From Dreissena polymorpha (taxonomy: Eukaryota; Mollusca; Bivalvia; Myida; Dreissenidae): DNA of 64,000 nucleotides. The position numbers and the translations under genes were made by a program. Below, one piece after another: positions 21,709 through 35,158 of the stretch. The stretch is from positions 51,831,222-51,895,221 of the forward strand of contig NC_068364.1 of assembly GCF_020536995.1 (NCBI RefSeq), in the 5' to 3' direction. Position 1 is the first letter of the stretch; each line of letters starts with the position of its first letter. A model generated the notes under the pieces. That model was not told where the DNA came from. It was given only the letters and a program-made list of their open reading frames with translations, and did not search any database.

Positions 21709-24700
21709 CATTTGAACTCACGTTCTGATCATAGTTCATGATTATGTGCAAACAAAGGGATTTTGGTACTTAAAGAGCTTAATCACATGTCCTAATTTTG
21801 AATACGTTTGCTTTTGCAAATTAGTATTTGGCTTTGTTTTTAAACGAAATTTCCAAAATAGATAAACAAAACTAGTTTAATCATTTTAATGCATGATGGG
21901 CCAGATAAAATTGATAAAGTTTGAAACAAAGTAAACAATTCAAACACATTAACATAAAACCGTCTTCTAAACGAATGAGGGAAGTATATATTAATCCGCT
22001 TTTCAATTACACAATTAAGCATGTATTTATATTATAATCATATTAATATACTGTAGTTTATGTTTATTTCAACAAGATAAAGGGCGTTGATACTGCATGT
22101 TGGTTCCAAGTTTCAAAGCATAGATTACGTTTGCCGTGGTCGTAGTGGCGTATTGGATATGGTGTCCGCCTATGGTGTCCGCCTAGCGATCGGGAGGTCA
22201 AGGGTTCGATCCCAACTGTAGGAGCGTTCTTTAGATCTCCCGCAGAGACACCAAGGAAACGGACTCGAAAGCGTTTCATATAAGCCTTAGGCTTGTTATG
22301 CAATAGAGCTTTAATAAATAGGTTTAAAAAAATAAAGATTAAGTTTGATTTTTCAAGATAAACTTCTTTATTACGGTATAGTACTTTTAGTCTGTTAAGT
22401 GCGATATAAGAAAGCTCTCATGTAAACCAATGTTTTTTTAAACTTTATGTGAAACAACTAGGCCAAGAGATTTAATATATTTCAGATGTAAAATTATATA
22501 GTGATCATCTAGAAAGTTTTTGTTTTTGAATTGTACCTCTGTGCTAAACATTTGCCCTGTCTGGGTTGGATTGTTAACTGTTTGATAATGAAAAACATAT
22601 TATAATAATCATTGTCTGTAACCAAAAAAGAACACAGCTTTTATATTTGTTATGTGAAATCAGATGCTGTCCTTTACAAAGTTTGTTCCGATTATGCGCC
22701 TGGGTTCGAAGCTTACCCGCCCTAGTACACTGGTTAGCGATTTACCAGACCAGAACGGTAAGTTTTCTTCCGGTCGACACTCAAGCCCCCTCTGGATATG
22801 GACACATCAAAAGTAAATATCTTAAAGTAAACAATGAATATCTAATAATTATAGTTTTTGATCACAGTTCGGTAAGGTAAGAGCTCTTGGGAACGCTGCA
22901 TATCCCCTCATAATGCAGCTTCTATCGCGGAAGAATCGTATTAACTGAACAAATCACGCACACGGAATACAAACACTGGTTTTAGAGACGTAATGGTGAA
23001 CCGTTAAACAATGTATTAACATCTGACAGGCAAGTAAAGCCTTATACTGTCGGACACACACACAGCATACCATTAAATAGAAAGCAAATGAAGGCAAAAC
23101 GTTCGTACTTATTTCATAACTTGCAAGTCACCCAAATACAAAACAAATCCTGACTAAAATAGGTACGATGATGTAGATAGCATATTAAACGTTCCTTTTC
23201 TCTGATGTGATGTGTATTATACATGTGTTGCACGTGTGGTGCGAGCATGTGTTCAAATACCTTTATTAACATTCGACGATCCTGTGAACAAGTAATTAAC
23301 ATACTATTTTTTTCTTACCCACTTAGTTGAAGAGAAATAAAATATGCGAACAAATATCAATAGTATTCCTATGTATTGACACGTGCAACACGATGCAACC
23401 ACACCAGCACGTTGTCCGAAAGTATTGACGAGCTGTGCATGAATTATGTCAATGAGTCTATGTATTAAATGAATTAAAAATCGCCACATACAATTTGATA
23501 TATTAAGCCGGTGTTTGAGAAATAACAATCATAAAACGTGTTCCGATATGATTGCGACGTGAGTGTTGACAAAAATATTTGATGTACCTAACGACTATAA
23601 TTTAATTTATATATAATCAAGTATGTGTTTTTATTATGTTTTGAAAATATGATGATAAAGTTACAATATGCCTTATGCTAAGGAAAGCTATCCGTTACAA
23701 ACAAGTCAGACCTGCAAATGTTTAATTATAGGTATATATATATATATCGATTGTTTTCAAGACATGCCCTAGCCTAAAAACCATGCGATAGTAATGATTA
23801 TGTTGTCTAAGGAATTATGTACATTCTTGTTGTGCAGTTTTGGACATACGCATTGTATAATACCTTTTTGGATTTATAATATTGTATTTCTTGTTGTTAT
23901 TCCACTATTCAATACCCATCAGGGTTTTGTTAACATATTCACAAAGCATACACCTATTTTGCAACTGGTATGGCAGAAAAGAGAAATGCGTAAAATTATA
24001 CTGCCGCGTACGTCCTTAACATAACGTTTTGGTTTGGTGTTGACGTTTTAAAAAAAAACGAAACAAACTTTTTGTATGGTGACACTTAAAAAAAGGCCCT
24101 TGCGATTGGTTTTCGTAGAAATTTGTTTGAGGTGTATTTATTCTACAAATGAGCAATCATTATTTAAATTCTATATACTATGTACTTCGAGTGACAGTTC
24201 AAATGTCCGCGCTACGCCACTTGCATATTTTCTCACGTTTCAGTCGTCTGACAACCGAAACACCACTTTAAACATGATACACTTTCAAATTCTACCTATT
24301 AGCTAGCAGCATATAAAGCTGTAATTGAAACACTTTTTCGTTCATATCAAATTACTTGAACTATGGCGTGTTACAAATATTGCTAGGCAACATATTGCGC
24401 AAAACAAAGATAACGTAAACATATAATCTAAACAGTTGGGGTCTCGTGGCATGTGTTTGGCTAATAGCAAATTTTCTGTTATGTATGAGCTCTGCGTTTC
24501 TTGTTTTACGTCATTGTCATTTCAAAAGCATCTGATATAAATACAAAACATTTTGCTTCTTTGAAAACAAATTATTATTGCCCATATTATATTTAGTTTT
24601 TCTATAAAATATTTTTTAAACTCATACTGAACACTCAACGTTACATAAATATCGGTAGGCGTGATTTTCATGATATCTTATAATTTTGCACACTTGTAAA

Positions 24701-25375
24701 TGTTTCAATCTTAATTATAGACCGTAACATTAATATCTCAGCATATTTCATTATTTAAAATAGATATACAAATTGTCCTCCTTTCACGTGTGTTAATCCT
24801 TGAATGCCAGTAAATCATGTCAGGTAGTTATATTGGTTTGTGTTAATTGATGTACTTTAAACATTTCTTATTGTGTTATTTTAAAGAACAGAAATTAGTT
24901 GTCCAATATGTTTGTCTGCATTGTATGATCCTCGTTAGCACTTAGTTTAAAGATCGGGAGGCTATATCTGGAAGCTGTTTTGTTCTCGGAACAGTCTCTT
25001 AATGTCACCACCGATGATTACCTCCAAACGCACGTGTCTAAAGAGACCTCGTAAGTTCATTTCACAAAATGAACCCCAAAGCGATATTTTACAAAGTGTT
25101 TTAAAGCAAATCGGATGCACATGAATGTGTATTATAGTTACTTTTATTCGATGATTAATCATCTATACATTTACGTTCTTTATGTTTGTCATTACATGTA
25201 TATTTTAATATGTTATTATTGAATGACCAACATTTTGTGAATGAAAGTATTCTCTTCAATTTTACAGATTCCACAAATAATATGCTACTTTACGAGGATT
25301 GCAGTTTGATTCGTAAACACCATGGCGTAAACTTTGCGTTAATGTGAAAGGCAATTTATCGTTTTAACTGACATT
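21709..25375. repeat. Segmental duplication, copy A
   Basis: Starting at ACATTTGAACTCACGTTCTG, the sequence is collinear with 35159-38090, with scattered substitutions and indels. Matching landmarks include AAATTAGTATTTGGCTT, GTGTTTGGCT near 24455/36697, and the GGCACGTGTCT-type segment near 25030/37265. Copy A carries a SINE that copy B lacks. No gene was recognised in it. Confidence 0.75.
22128..22335 (+). mobile_element. tRNA-derived SINE
   Basis: The head TTTGCCGTGGTCGTAGTGGC contains an A-box-like stretch, and a B box GGTTCGATCCC lies at 22203-22213. The body CACCAAGGAAACGGACTCGA is the conserved core seen in a SINE family common in molluscs, and the tail is A-rich. AGATTA at 22122-22127 and 22336-22341 are direct repeats consistent with a target duplication. 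The head contains a duplicated ATGGTGTCCGCCT. Confidence 0.88.
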
Positions 25376-25679
25376 ACCGAATTTCATAGCAGTCTATACG
25401 CATAAAATGAATGTAAATCTTTATGGAGTATTTTTGGCCTGGGGCGAAGCCCCTCGGCCATAGTACTGATACCGATTTTTGAGACAAGCTGACTTGGCTG
25501 GCTGCCAAAACAATCACGAATGAATGAATTTGTAAAAGTTCGATTTACCACTTGGCGGTCATTCATGCGCAATCAAAGAAGACGGACCTATACAAACAAA
25601 TAGGTCCCCGCAAAGAAGTTCTCAATAACCCGCATTGTAAATACAAAATATCACTCTATAACATGCCAGTGTTATAAAA

Positions 25680-27780
25680 CGTGTAAAAAAAATATTATTG
25701 AAGCAAAATTGCTAAGCATTTGGTACGACATAGTTTTTATTATTGTTTGCATATTCATGCGAGAATAAGTTCCTCACTTGACGGTCTAGGCCGAAAATAT
25801 ACGAGTGTCTACGGAGACAGTAAGAAGATTTTTTACTGATACATTTTTTTAAGGTATTAGCACTCTAATGAACTTCGTGCAATATCGCATTCTTTCGTAC
25901 ATATCCGTCACTCCGAACGCTGGACTGTGCGGAAAACTAAGAATATTCTATAAATACGGGTAATGTAACGACTCGCCCCCTTAACGACTCGCCCCATAAC
26001 GACTCGCCCCACTTTTTATAACGACTCGCCCCACATGTATAACGACTCGCCCCACATATATAACGACTCGCCCTATCAAAATAAAATGTTATGTTATATA
26101 TGGTAATATAAATGAAATCAATTCATAATATGAATTTAAGGTTCGGCATTGTTTGATAACCATCGTTCATCGGATTTTTGCCTTATACCTGACCTTATAT
26201 ACGTCTATTGCAGGCATATTCTGAAAAGTAATAATTTTTATTTTATGATGTTTTTTTACATCTTTGTTCAGTGACAATATTATCATAAAGCAAGACTATT
26301 GGATATCGGCACATTTGTCTCATGTCATACTTTCCTTAAATTTATAAAAAGAAGCAAAGGCTAAGATCATATCGACAATTAAAGATGCCCATGTTAAATT
26401 ACTCAAGAATTTAGGGATTACAGTATCGTTATAAAGGAGACCGATGAATTAACAACATAATTGACAGGTACATTACCGCGGGCGGGTGATGACAATCAAC
26501 AATACACATGTCATAATCGCGAAAGCGTGAATACCTTGCTTCGTGGTAAAGATATTTTCATATATACGGGCATTGAAAGGTAAGAAAAATGAAAAAAGGT
26601 CTTTGCCGAAATTTATTTTTTGCAGAAATTTTACGGACACAATTCATCTGTAAGATAATTTTTTATTTATAATTTTTAAATTACCATTATAATCTTAAAT
26701 CTACCTATTTATTACCTGTTGATCTGAATACACAACACACGTTTTAAAAATCTGTTTTCATATTATAAAAATGCGTATCAGTCCTTTTGTGTTTTTCACA
26801 CAAACTTTACTTTAAAATGCTAATCAAATGGCGTTTCTTTTAAATTTTGGTGTGAACAATTAGCGCGGAAAGTTTTCAATGGTTTCAAATAAACAGCCAT
26901 GTACGGACCTGTGTAAATAGTTGTTGTTGCTGTTGTTGCACGCTATGAAATACTAAATGTAGGACCCGCTAAATACAATGACAACAAATATGGCCGACAT
27001 TGTACATGACAGATTGGGTCGTTTAAGAAAAAGCAATTTGCTATATTGAAAGAGAACAATTAATAAAAGTGTTATTATTGTTCATATTAATGTGACTGGA
27101 GTTAATGATAAACGTCAACTTATGCATGGCAGTGTCGATATTTATGAAGAAAACGATTCCTGGAAATACAAATGTCAAACGATTGAAAATTTTGTCATTT
27201 TTGACCACTGTGAAGAATAACGTTTAGAACCCGTGTCATTTACAAAATTTGATATTGTTCTTGAGCAGTAAAAGGGGATAAAGTGGATTTATGATTGTGT
27301 TATGACTGTAGCCATGTGAACGGGTTATCGTACGGCCAAAACCCATCACGTAAAGAAGAGTCTTCAACTTTTCAAGAAAGGAATGCCTTGTTTTGCTATC
27401 AACACAACGCTCGGAACAGGAAGGTACATGGATTACAGTATGCAATATTTTTGCAAGTATAACAGTTTCATTATTCATTATTGGAGTTCATGCGAGAATA
27501 AGTTACTCACTGTACGGTCTCTAACTACCATTTCGCGGAGTTTGTCAAAACAAGAGCAACTTGTTTGCCATTGATAATAGTTTTACTTTGAACTTTAATA
27601 CATGTAAAAAAATATTATTGAATCAAAATTGTTAAGCATTGGCTACGGCATAGTTTTTATTGTTTACATATTCATGCGAGAATAAGTTGCTCACTTGACG
27701 GTCTCTAACTACCGTTTCGCGGACTTTGTCAAAACAATAACAACTTGTTTGCCATTAACTTTGAACTATAATCTAAACCA
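25680..27780. repeat. Three dispersed copies of a repeat of about 110-170 bp
   Basis: Copies at about 25685-25795, 27485-27600 and 27605-27770 share ATTCATGCGAGAATAAGTT, CTCACTTGACGGTCT and, in the last two, TTTCGCGGA(G/C)TTTGTCAAAA. No coding signal was seen. Confidence 0.6.
25966..26074. promoter_or_regulatory. Six copies of TAACGACTCGCCCC
   Basis: The 14-bp GC-rich motif occurs six times in the same orientation within 110 bp, near-identical and separated by short AT-rich spacers of changing length (0 to about 8 bases). Constant motif with variable spacer is unlike an ordinary tandem repeat. Function is unknown; a cluster of protein-binding sites is one possibility. Confidence 0.6.
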
Positions 27781-29029
27781 ATAAAAATAATTCAGTGGAA
27801 CTTTAATTTTCCGTATTTTCTCTTGATTTTTACATGGTTTAAATTAACCTCAGCTTTAATAACAATGAATACAGTAGGGCACAGTCGACAGTGACAATTT
27901 TCGGATAAACTTCCTGGGTTTTTTTCTCATAAAAAAATAATCAAAGTTGTTCTTAAAAGATGGAATTTCATGTTTAATGAATCTATTACACCAATCATGA
28001 TGTTTGTATGAGTCGTTTTGGCGGTCATAACGACGATTTTAGACGCTGTTTATGTGTTTGTTTGCCTAGGTAGTTGTCAAAATCTTAAACACTTCTCAAT
28101 TTATCATTTGTTGTTGAACTTTTCTATAATGACAATATTAATATATCGTTGAACCATTTACGGGCATATATTCCATTAGACGTATTCTACTTTCATTTTA
28201 TGTACTTAAAATTATTGTTTTACATTTAACAGACTGTGAACTGAGCAATGTTGTATTAAAAAGAAATATCAAATTTATGTTGAAAATCTTTGTGCAATCT
28301 CACAATGACAGGTTAGCGATGACAATTCCATGCGAAATGATAGCATTAATGCATATGTCAGGAATGTGTTTAATTACGATGTATATTTGATTATTTTTAT
28401 TGGTACATATTTAAATGTTTCTATTCTTGTAAATAAATTATAGTTTTGGATGTCAATATTAATGTTTGTGTTCATGATCAAGTTTAACATGAAAGCAATG
28501 ATGATCTAAGATTCATAACAACAAATAAAGAAAGTAGAAAGAAAAAAAATATCTTTCTCATAAAGCACGACCAACTACACAAATATGTTGTAATGCTTTT
28601 GAAACTTTATATTTTCAATGAATTGTCAGACATGACCAAGAGGTTGCAGCTTAAGAAAACTGATTAAATGTTCTCAGTCAATATGTGTCTGGACTATCGG
28701 AATATCGTTAAGATTGTATTGAGATGTAATACTTCAGCAGACCTTTGTTTTCATTGTCATATATTATTTTCAACTATAACACAATCATACATAAATATTT
28801 TGCTATATTTTATTTATTCAGGGGCAGAACCTACTACCTGGTAGTTTCAATGATGAACTATCATGATATAGGGCTAAAAGATGGATGTGCCAAATCCACC
28901 TCATAAAAAACAGATTGGGCAAAAGTGGAGTGCGAACACTAAATGATGTGCTGCTAAATAGCAGGTTTGATATGATTTACACCTTGCATTGTTTACACTG
29001 CACCTTCATGTATACCATGTGACTTTAAG
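26085..29029. other. AT-rich intergenic sequence
   Basis: Apart from the dispersed repeat copies near 27.5-27.8 kb, no gene or structured element was recognised. Confidence 0.4.
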
Positions 29030-29432
29030 ATCTGTGTTGGGAGAATAAGGCGCGACCCAGATAACATTTTTAAGGATGTCTGTTTAAATTATTTCACCAT
29101 TGTAATGGGATAATGTCGAGAGCTCGCTCATTCGTGAGAGTGTTCTATAGATTTTATGATTTTTTGTAACAAATAAGTAATTTTCAGTAAAGTGCAATCG
29201 CGGGTTTGTAATATGAAGTCCCAACACTGATCCAACATTTGTCTAACCGTTCAAACGCGTCATTGCACATTACTGGAAAAATACTGATTTGTTTAAAAAA
29301 AATCATGATACCTATAGAAAACTCTCACGAATCAGCCGGCTCTCGACTTTATCCCATTTAAAATAGTGAAATATTAAAAAAGAAATCCGTGAAAATGTTA
29401 ACTGGGGTGCGCTTTATTCTCCCAACACAGAT
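29030..29432. mobile_element. 403-bp foldback/MITE element
   Basis: The left arm, ATCTGTGTTGGGAGAATAAG..., pairs with the right arm ending CTCCCAACACAGAT. Matching continues inward for roughly 190 bp per arm (for example GGGATAA-GTCGAGAGC and GTGCAATG-CG), with mismatches and a short unpaired centre. No coding frame is present. Confidence 0.8.
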
Positions 29433-30131
29433 GGTTTACCTTTATGGTGTTAAGTATGGATACTATTTTTTAATATTAAACATTGACAATATACTATTCA
29501 CTATGCATAACTTGAGGGTTCAGATTGTATAATGTACCAAGCAATAATCTGTTTTTCGTCTTGATTATATAATTTTAATAATATTTCTTGTGTTATTTTC
29601 ACATACATGTAGATTAAGTTAAACAAGCATTAATGCAAAACTAAAACATGGCATGGTTTTCAATTTCAATGAATTGTTGACAAGCCTATGGTATCTACTG
29701 GTGTATTTTTTATGTGTTTGTTTAAGGTTTCTAATCAGGCATTTTTATTTTAATTATTGCAGATCTTTACAAGTGAATTCGGCAAATCCTGATGCAACCT
29801 GAGCTTACCAAGTTTACTGACAGTTTGGACTCTGTGTGGATGATAATATGGACAATATATTGTGTTCACGTTGTGTTGTGATTGACATTTTTTAACAGAT
29901 AAGATTTTTTAATCCAGACTTAACAGGTGATTTTTCTTCAAAGAATAAATACAATACTTTTTTTATTGATGTGAATGAATTTGAGTACAAAATATCAACA
30001 ATGTGTATCTTGTGTTGTTTTTCCAATCAGTCTGTCATCCATAGGTAATATATTAAGTATGGGAAGGGAATATTTTATTTTTACTTTTTTGTTTTTTCTG
30101 CACACCATGTCAGATACATGAAATATGTTTT

Positions 30132-30798
30132 ATGCCCCCAACGGGCGGCATATAGTTTTCGCACTGTCCGTCTGTCAGTCTGTCTGTCCTCCGTAACACT
30201 TTTCGTGTTCACTCTCTAATTCAAGTAGTTCTAATCCGATCTCCAAACTTGGTCAGAAGTTGCATCCGGATAATGTCTAGGTCAAGACGAACATGGGCCA
30301 TGCTAGGCCAAAAACTATGTCATAGGGTCACTTAGTGCGTTTCAAACATTCAGCATGGTGTCCGCTCTCTAATTTAAGTAGTTTTCATCCGATCTTTCCC
30401 AAACTCTGTCAGAAGTTGTATCTACATAATGTCTACGCCAAGTGTGAACATGGGGCATGCCGGGCAAAAAACTAGTTCACTGGGTCACTAAGTGCGTTTT
30501 AAACATTCAGCTTGGTGTCCGCTCTCGTATTCAAGTAGTTTTCATCTGATCTTCACCAAACTTGTTCACAAGTTTTATCTAGATGGTCTCTAGGCCAAGT
30601 TCAAACATGCATGCAAAGAATTGGCAGAAAAAAACATCTACAAACTGCAGCAGATGACATATGTAACAAACAAAATATAAATATTGAACACCTGTTATGT
30701 AGCAAACTAATAGTTAAATAAAATAAAGGCTATGTATATCTCAAAAACATTTGCACACTTATGCTTTGATGTAGTGACAAAGTTACAGTTGGGGGCAT
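30132..30798. mobile_element. Non-autonomous element with ATGCCCCCAAC inverted ends
   Basis: ATGCCCCCAAC at 30132-30142 is exactly inverted at 30788-30798. Inside are three diverged direct copies of about 125-150 bp (CTCTAATTCAAGTAGTT, GATCTTCACCAAACTTG-like, ACATGGGCCATGC-like). This type of repeat is widespread in bivalve DNA, by recollection. Confidence 0.75.
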
Positions 30799-33700
30799 CC
30801 GTGTCGTGTGAACACATTTGTTTGATTAATGATAAACAACTCATTCATAGTGATCTAATTATAAAATGTTCTTTACACGATAAGAAATACATTGTATTGT
30901 ATGCCTGCTAATATTGTGGTCTTAAAATAATATCACTAATACTGTTGTAGTTCATTTAAACATCAAGATATGTGATGTTAACGTATGTGTTCATGTTATG
31001 TTTGTATTTGATTTATTTTTACATGTTAATGAATATTTTGGTGTGTAAAGTTCAATCTATGGTGAATTAATTAGTGACGTGTGCCGTTAAATATGTAGTG
31101 CTTATTGCTTTTATTTTGTTTAAGTTGAAAATCATGTTTTTGAATCTCTACGTATGAAATGCACTAGTGAATTTGGTTTGACACTTATGCGAAGATTAAT
31201 AATATATTAACTTCAAATACATTGTTGATCACAAACAGAATTTATATGCAATCCACAAATTACTGTTTCCATAGCAACTGTTAACTTAATGTATTTTGTC
31301 TACTTAATTTTATCAATCATGGAACAAAATTGAATTGCTAAATAAACAAAATAATGTCTGGCAGTACAGACACACAACACAAATTGTATCATGAGGAGTT
31401 ATTCGTTTTAGTTTTAAGTTCATAGCTGTACAAAATGTTCAATTTCTGAATTCACACCTTTTTCCAGAAATTGTGCATATATTTATGTATATAATAAACA
31501 TGTTAATGATGTCCCATATCTGTCCAGAACATATTTTTTGTTGAGTTTCTGTGTCTTTTTTGGCTTAAATTCTTTAAAATAGTAATAAATATGAAAAAAA
31601 GAACATTTTTTTTCCCATGGCAACCATGAGTATTTACGGATTAATTTTAGAACAATTAATTCCGTACTTTGAAATTAATTATGTTCATCCAGAAACGCGA
31701 TCAATGGAGATATTATCAACACAAAGCGATCAATGGAGATATTATCAACACAAACTGATCAGCATAACAAGTACCGATACTGGTTGAATAAGGATGTCAT
31801 TTCATCCAAAACGGGCATTCAGCATTTATGACACACAAAAAGTGACAGACCCAGATATCTTCATCGCCTATGTAGGATGGCCATGACTTATTGATCGACT
31901 ATCCATGGTGACTTTTTGAAAAATGCAGCTGCAGCCTTGATTTTTATAAACCTGTTTATAATAATGCATACACATACTAAATCAATAAAAAAAACTTCCG
32001 ACAAAACGTCTTCCTAAAAAAAGATAGTTTGACTATGTATAAAGATATTGACAACTATATACATAGTCGAACTATCTTATTTTTAAGAACTAAACTTCTT
32101 CCCAAGCACACTAAATCTAGCCCCAGGCCTTCAGCGCCTATAGCGCTTTGATTAATGTAAAGGAGCATTTCAATTTTCTATCCAGATATTACGGTTTAAA
32201 CGGGTACATTAGACTACGATAGCTTGTGTTTTATATTTATTTAAGAACATCGTTCAATCAGAACACTCGCACGGTTTTTCTACGATTTGCTATAGCTATT
32301 TAGCACTCGCAGTCTCCGTTCAAATTTTCATTCACCTTCCAAATAAGCAATTCAATCAACAAAAGTATCACATTAAAATCGCATTAAACGCACAGAAAGC
32401 GTTCAAATACCCATTAAATATTTACTATTAATAAATAATAAACGGTGGTTAGGAACAAGTGACGCCAACGTTTTGTATCCGATAAAGCCGCCAACAACCT
32501 ATAATTAAACATAAGATAATTCTAAGTTACTAAAACACATGTATTGCAACAGTCTTACACGCATTTTTGTTGACGTCTTTGCATTTAAATAAAACATGTT
32601 ATCCAATAATCAAAATTGAACATCATACACGTTTTCTCAGTGTGACTTTTTGCATAAATAGAAAAAGACTTCAAAAACAATTCTAATGTTCAAAGCATAT
32701 TGAAAATTACAATTAAAATATAATTTTATATTTCAATAATTATCAGTAAAGCTAAGGTAAGGTAAAATTCAAATAATGAAACCGTTGTGCTTGTTACGTG
32801 TTCTAGAAATTCTAACAGTCAGAATGAAATAAATTATTAACACATTTTAAATTAAACAGGTCGTTGAAATACTCGTTTCTATAGACCAACAATACATTAA
32901 CGGTCAAATGAGATCACAGTTTGTTAGGCGTACGTTTTCAAAAAAATCTGACGGTTATGAAGTTCTGATAACGACAAATCACAAATGTTGTATACTATTG
33001 GGTTACAGAAAGATACAATGTATTCATAAACATAAATGCATATGACAATGCAAGCTTAAATCAATACGTTAAATGACAACACAAACATGTTCTTTTCAAT
33101 CATAATATCTCACAAATGCGTAGTTTAATATACAACAAATTATAATTTATTCAACACGTAATCACAAAAATATTAGTTAATAATTCAATATACAACATAT
33201 GCGTATTACATGATGTGTTGCAATTTTTGTTCGAGAGATATGATAAGAAAATTGAGCAAATGTGAATACAACAATGTATGTACTCATTTATAAAAATTAC
33301 ACCAATCGTGACACCCTATATGGATATTTTGGTCAAATTAATTGAGTGGTTGTTTATGTACCAAGGGCATTATATTACATTTGATCATATGATTTAATTC
33401 TATGTTGATCATTACAACTTTGTTCGTGTTCTCATGGGCATATTTCCCACGATCTTACTCAATTAGATGTCGACTGTAAGCTATCTTCATTAGGTTGCAA
33501 GTAGGGTGAGAACGGCGTGAATAAAACAACAATCTGCATCATTTCCACATGCATATTGGCACTATAAATAGACTCATTGCATAGCCAAAAACACCAATAA
33601 AACGAAACACTAGACGGTGCCTGTGTGAAATAATCCTCCGCAATTAGATTAATCAGACATGCAGCAATGTTTGTCTAAATTTTTCTCCAATTGATTCTTA

Positions 33701-33880
33701 CTCCGTTTCCAAGTCCCTATTTTCCAGGGCATGCACTCAGCTGGGTTTTTTTTTTCGATAAAAAAATTACACAATATCTGAGCCCGCCCAAACTTTCCAG
33801 GAATTTAGTTCAAGGTTTCTGAGAAAACAGACAAACAAACAAGCAGTTCTCCGAGAAAAATAAAAAAAAACACACAAATA
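30799..33880. other. AT-rich intergenic sequence with minor repeats
   Basis: A 29-bp unit beginning GCGATCAATGGAGATATTAT is repeated twice at about 31696-31755. A strong 21-bp hairpin occurs at 32021-32078 (separate entry). No gene was recognised. Confidence 0.4.
32021..32078. repeat. 21-bp stem, 16-base loop hairpin
   Basis: AAGATAGTTTGACTATGTAT-A at 32021-32041 is inverted at 32058-32078. The single difference would be a G.U pair in RNA read from the plus strand. Confidence 0.6.
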
Positions 33881-33889
33881 CTTGAACCA

Positions 33890-34321
33890 GCCAAGACCTT
33901 CAAAGAAATCCGTTTAATGCTTCTGAGAAAGCATACACCACGCAACGAATGATAATAAAGGTACTGTTACACTGGCGTAGCGAGTGAAAATGTGTACGTT
34001 CTTGTATTTACGCAGCGAAATTGTTTTACACAAACCAGAACAATATGTGTAGTAATATATTTGTTTATTCCAATGGCATAATCAGTTGTCGTCTGCTAAA
34101 TTAATGCATTTTCCAAAATGTTACTGTATCATTATTTGATCCACTTAAATGCGGTATTTTGCACGTTAGGTGTTTGTTAAACACTATGTTTGAACATTTT
34201 AGTTTCGTTGATTTGACTTGACCACTGCTTTTAGGCTATGGTTAGCAATAACTGTCCGCCTTTTTTGTTTGTTTAGATATATGCATGCGCACTTTGTCTG
34301 TGCTTTATTAGCTTTATTTAT

Positions 34322-34354
<33 letters not shown>

Positions 34355-34389
34355 TTGATGATGATGTTGATGTTGATGATGATGATGAA
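33890..34389. repeat. Duplicated segment ending in an (ATG)n array
   Basis: It is related to 38095-38775 by the shared GTGTACGTTCTTG(T/C)ATTTAC and GCGAAATTGTTT landmarks, and by an ATG-trinucleotide array at the end (34321-34389). Confidence 0.55.
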
Positions 34390-35158
34390 AACAATTCGTT
34401 AGACTAACAAGGATAATGATGATTTTAATGAAAACATTAATTTTCTAACTGCACTTATTAATTTCACAGCTATTCCCCAAAGCCAATCACGTTGATTTCT
34501 GATATGACACATCAATACTGCGAAATGACAGTTTCAGTGCATAAATTGAAGTTTATTCTGATATTTGTGGACATTGGTAAATAAGCAATATAAATAGTGA
34601 TGTTCGTTTTAATTCGCAATATAAACTTGTAGACATTATACTTTTTTATTTTCTAAATAACAGTTTGTTTAAAGAATGAACCCTCGAAATTTCAGTTATG
34701 TTCATCAGTTATTGTTAAATATTCTGAAACAAGTACGGAAGGCGAAATATGTTAGTAACTATGTCATTTAAATGTTTAAAGGTTTGAAATACTATTTACA
34801 AAAATTATATGTAAATAAGATATTGATTATTTGGTCAATTTTACCGCAAAATAACATAAATTATTTAATTAAGCAAATCTACATTATGATTTCAGTTGCA
34901 ATAGGAATTTCAAATATTCCAATTTGTGTGCTACGTTTAAATATTGTTAGACAGATGAAAACTTCCAATATGCATTAAACAATGGAGTGGTTATTGTCCG
35001 ACTAAAATTGTTGTGTCAAAAACATCCGAACCACAGAATACATGAATGCAAGTTCATAGTTTATAGTATGTTTGTAACGTTTAAGCTGTCTGGTAGCTTT
35101 TTTTATTTACGCATGACACACGTTACAGTATTTCGTTTGTGTACAAAAGGGAACAAAA

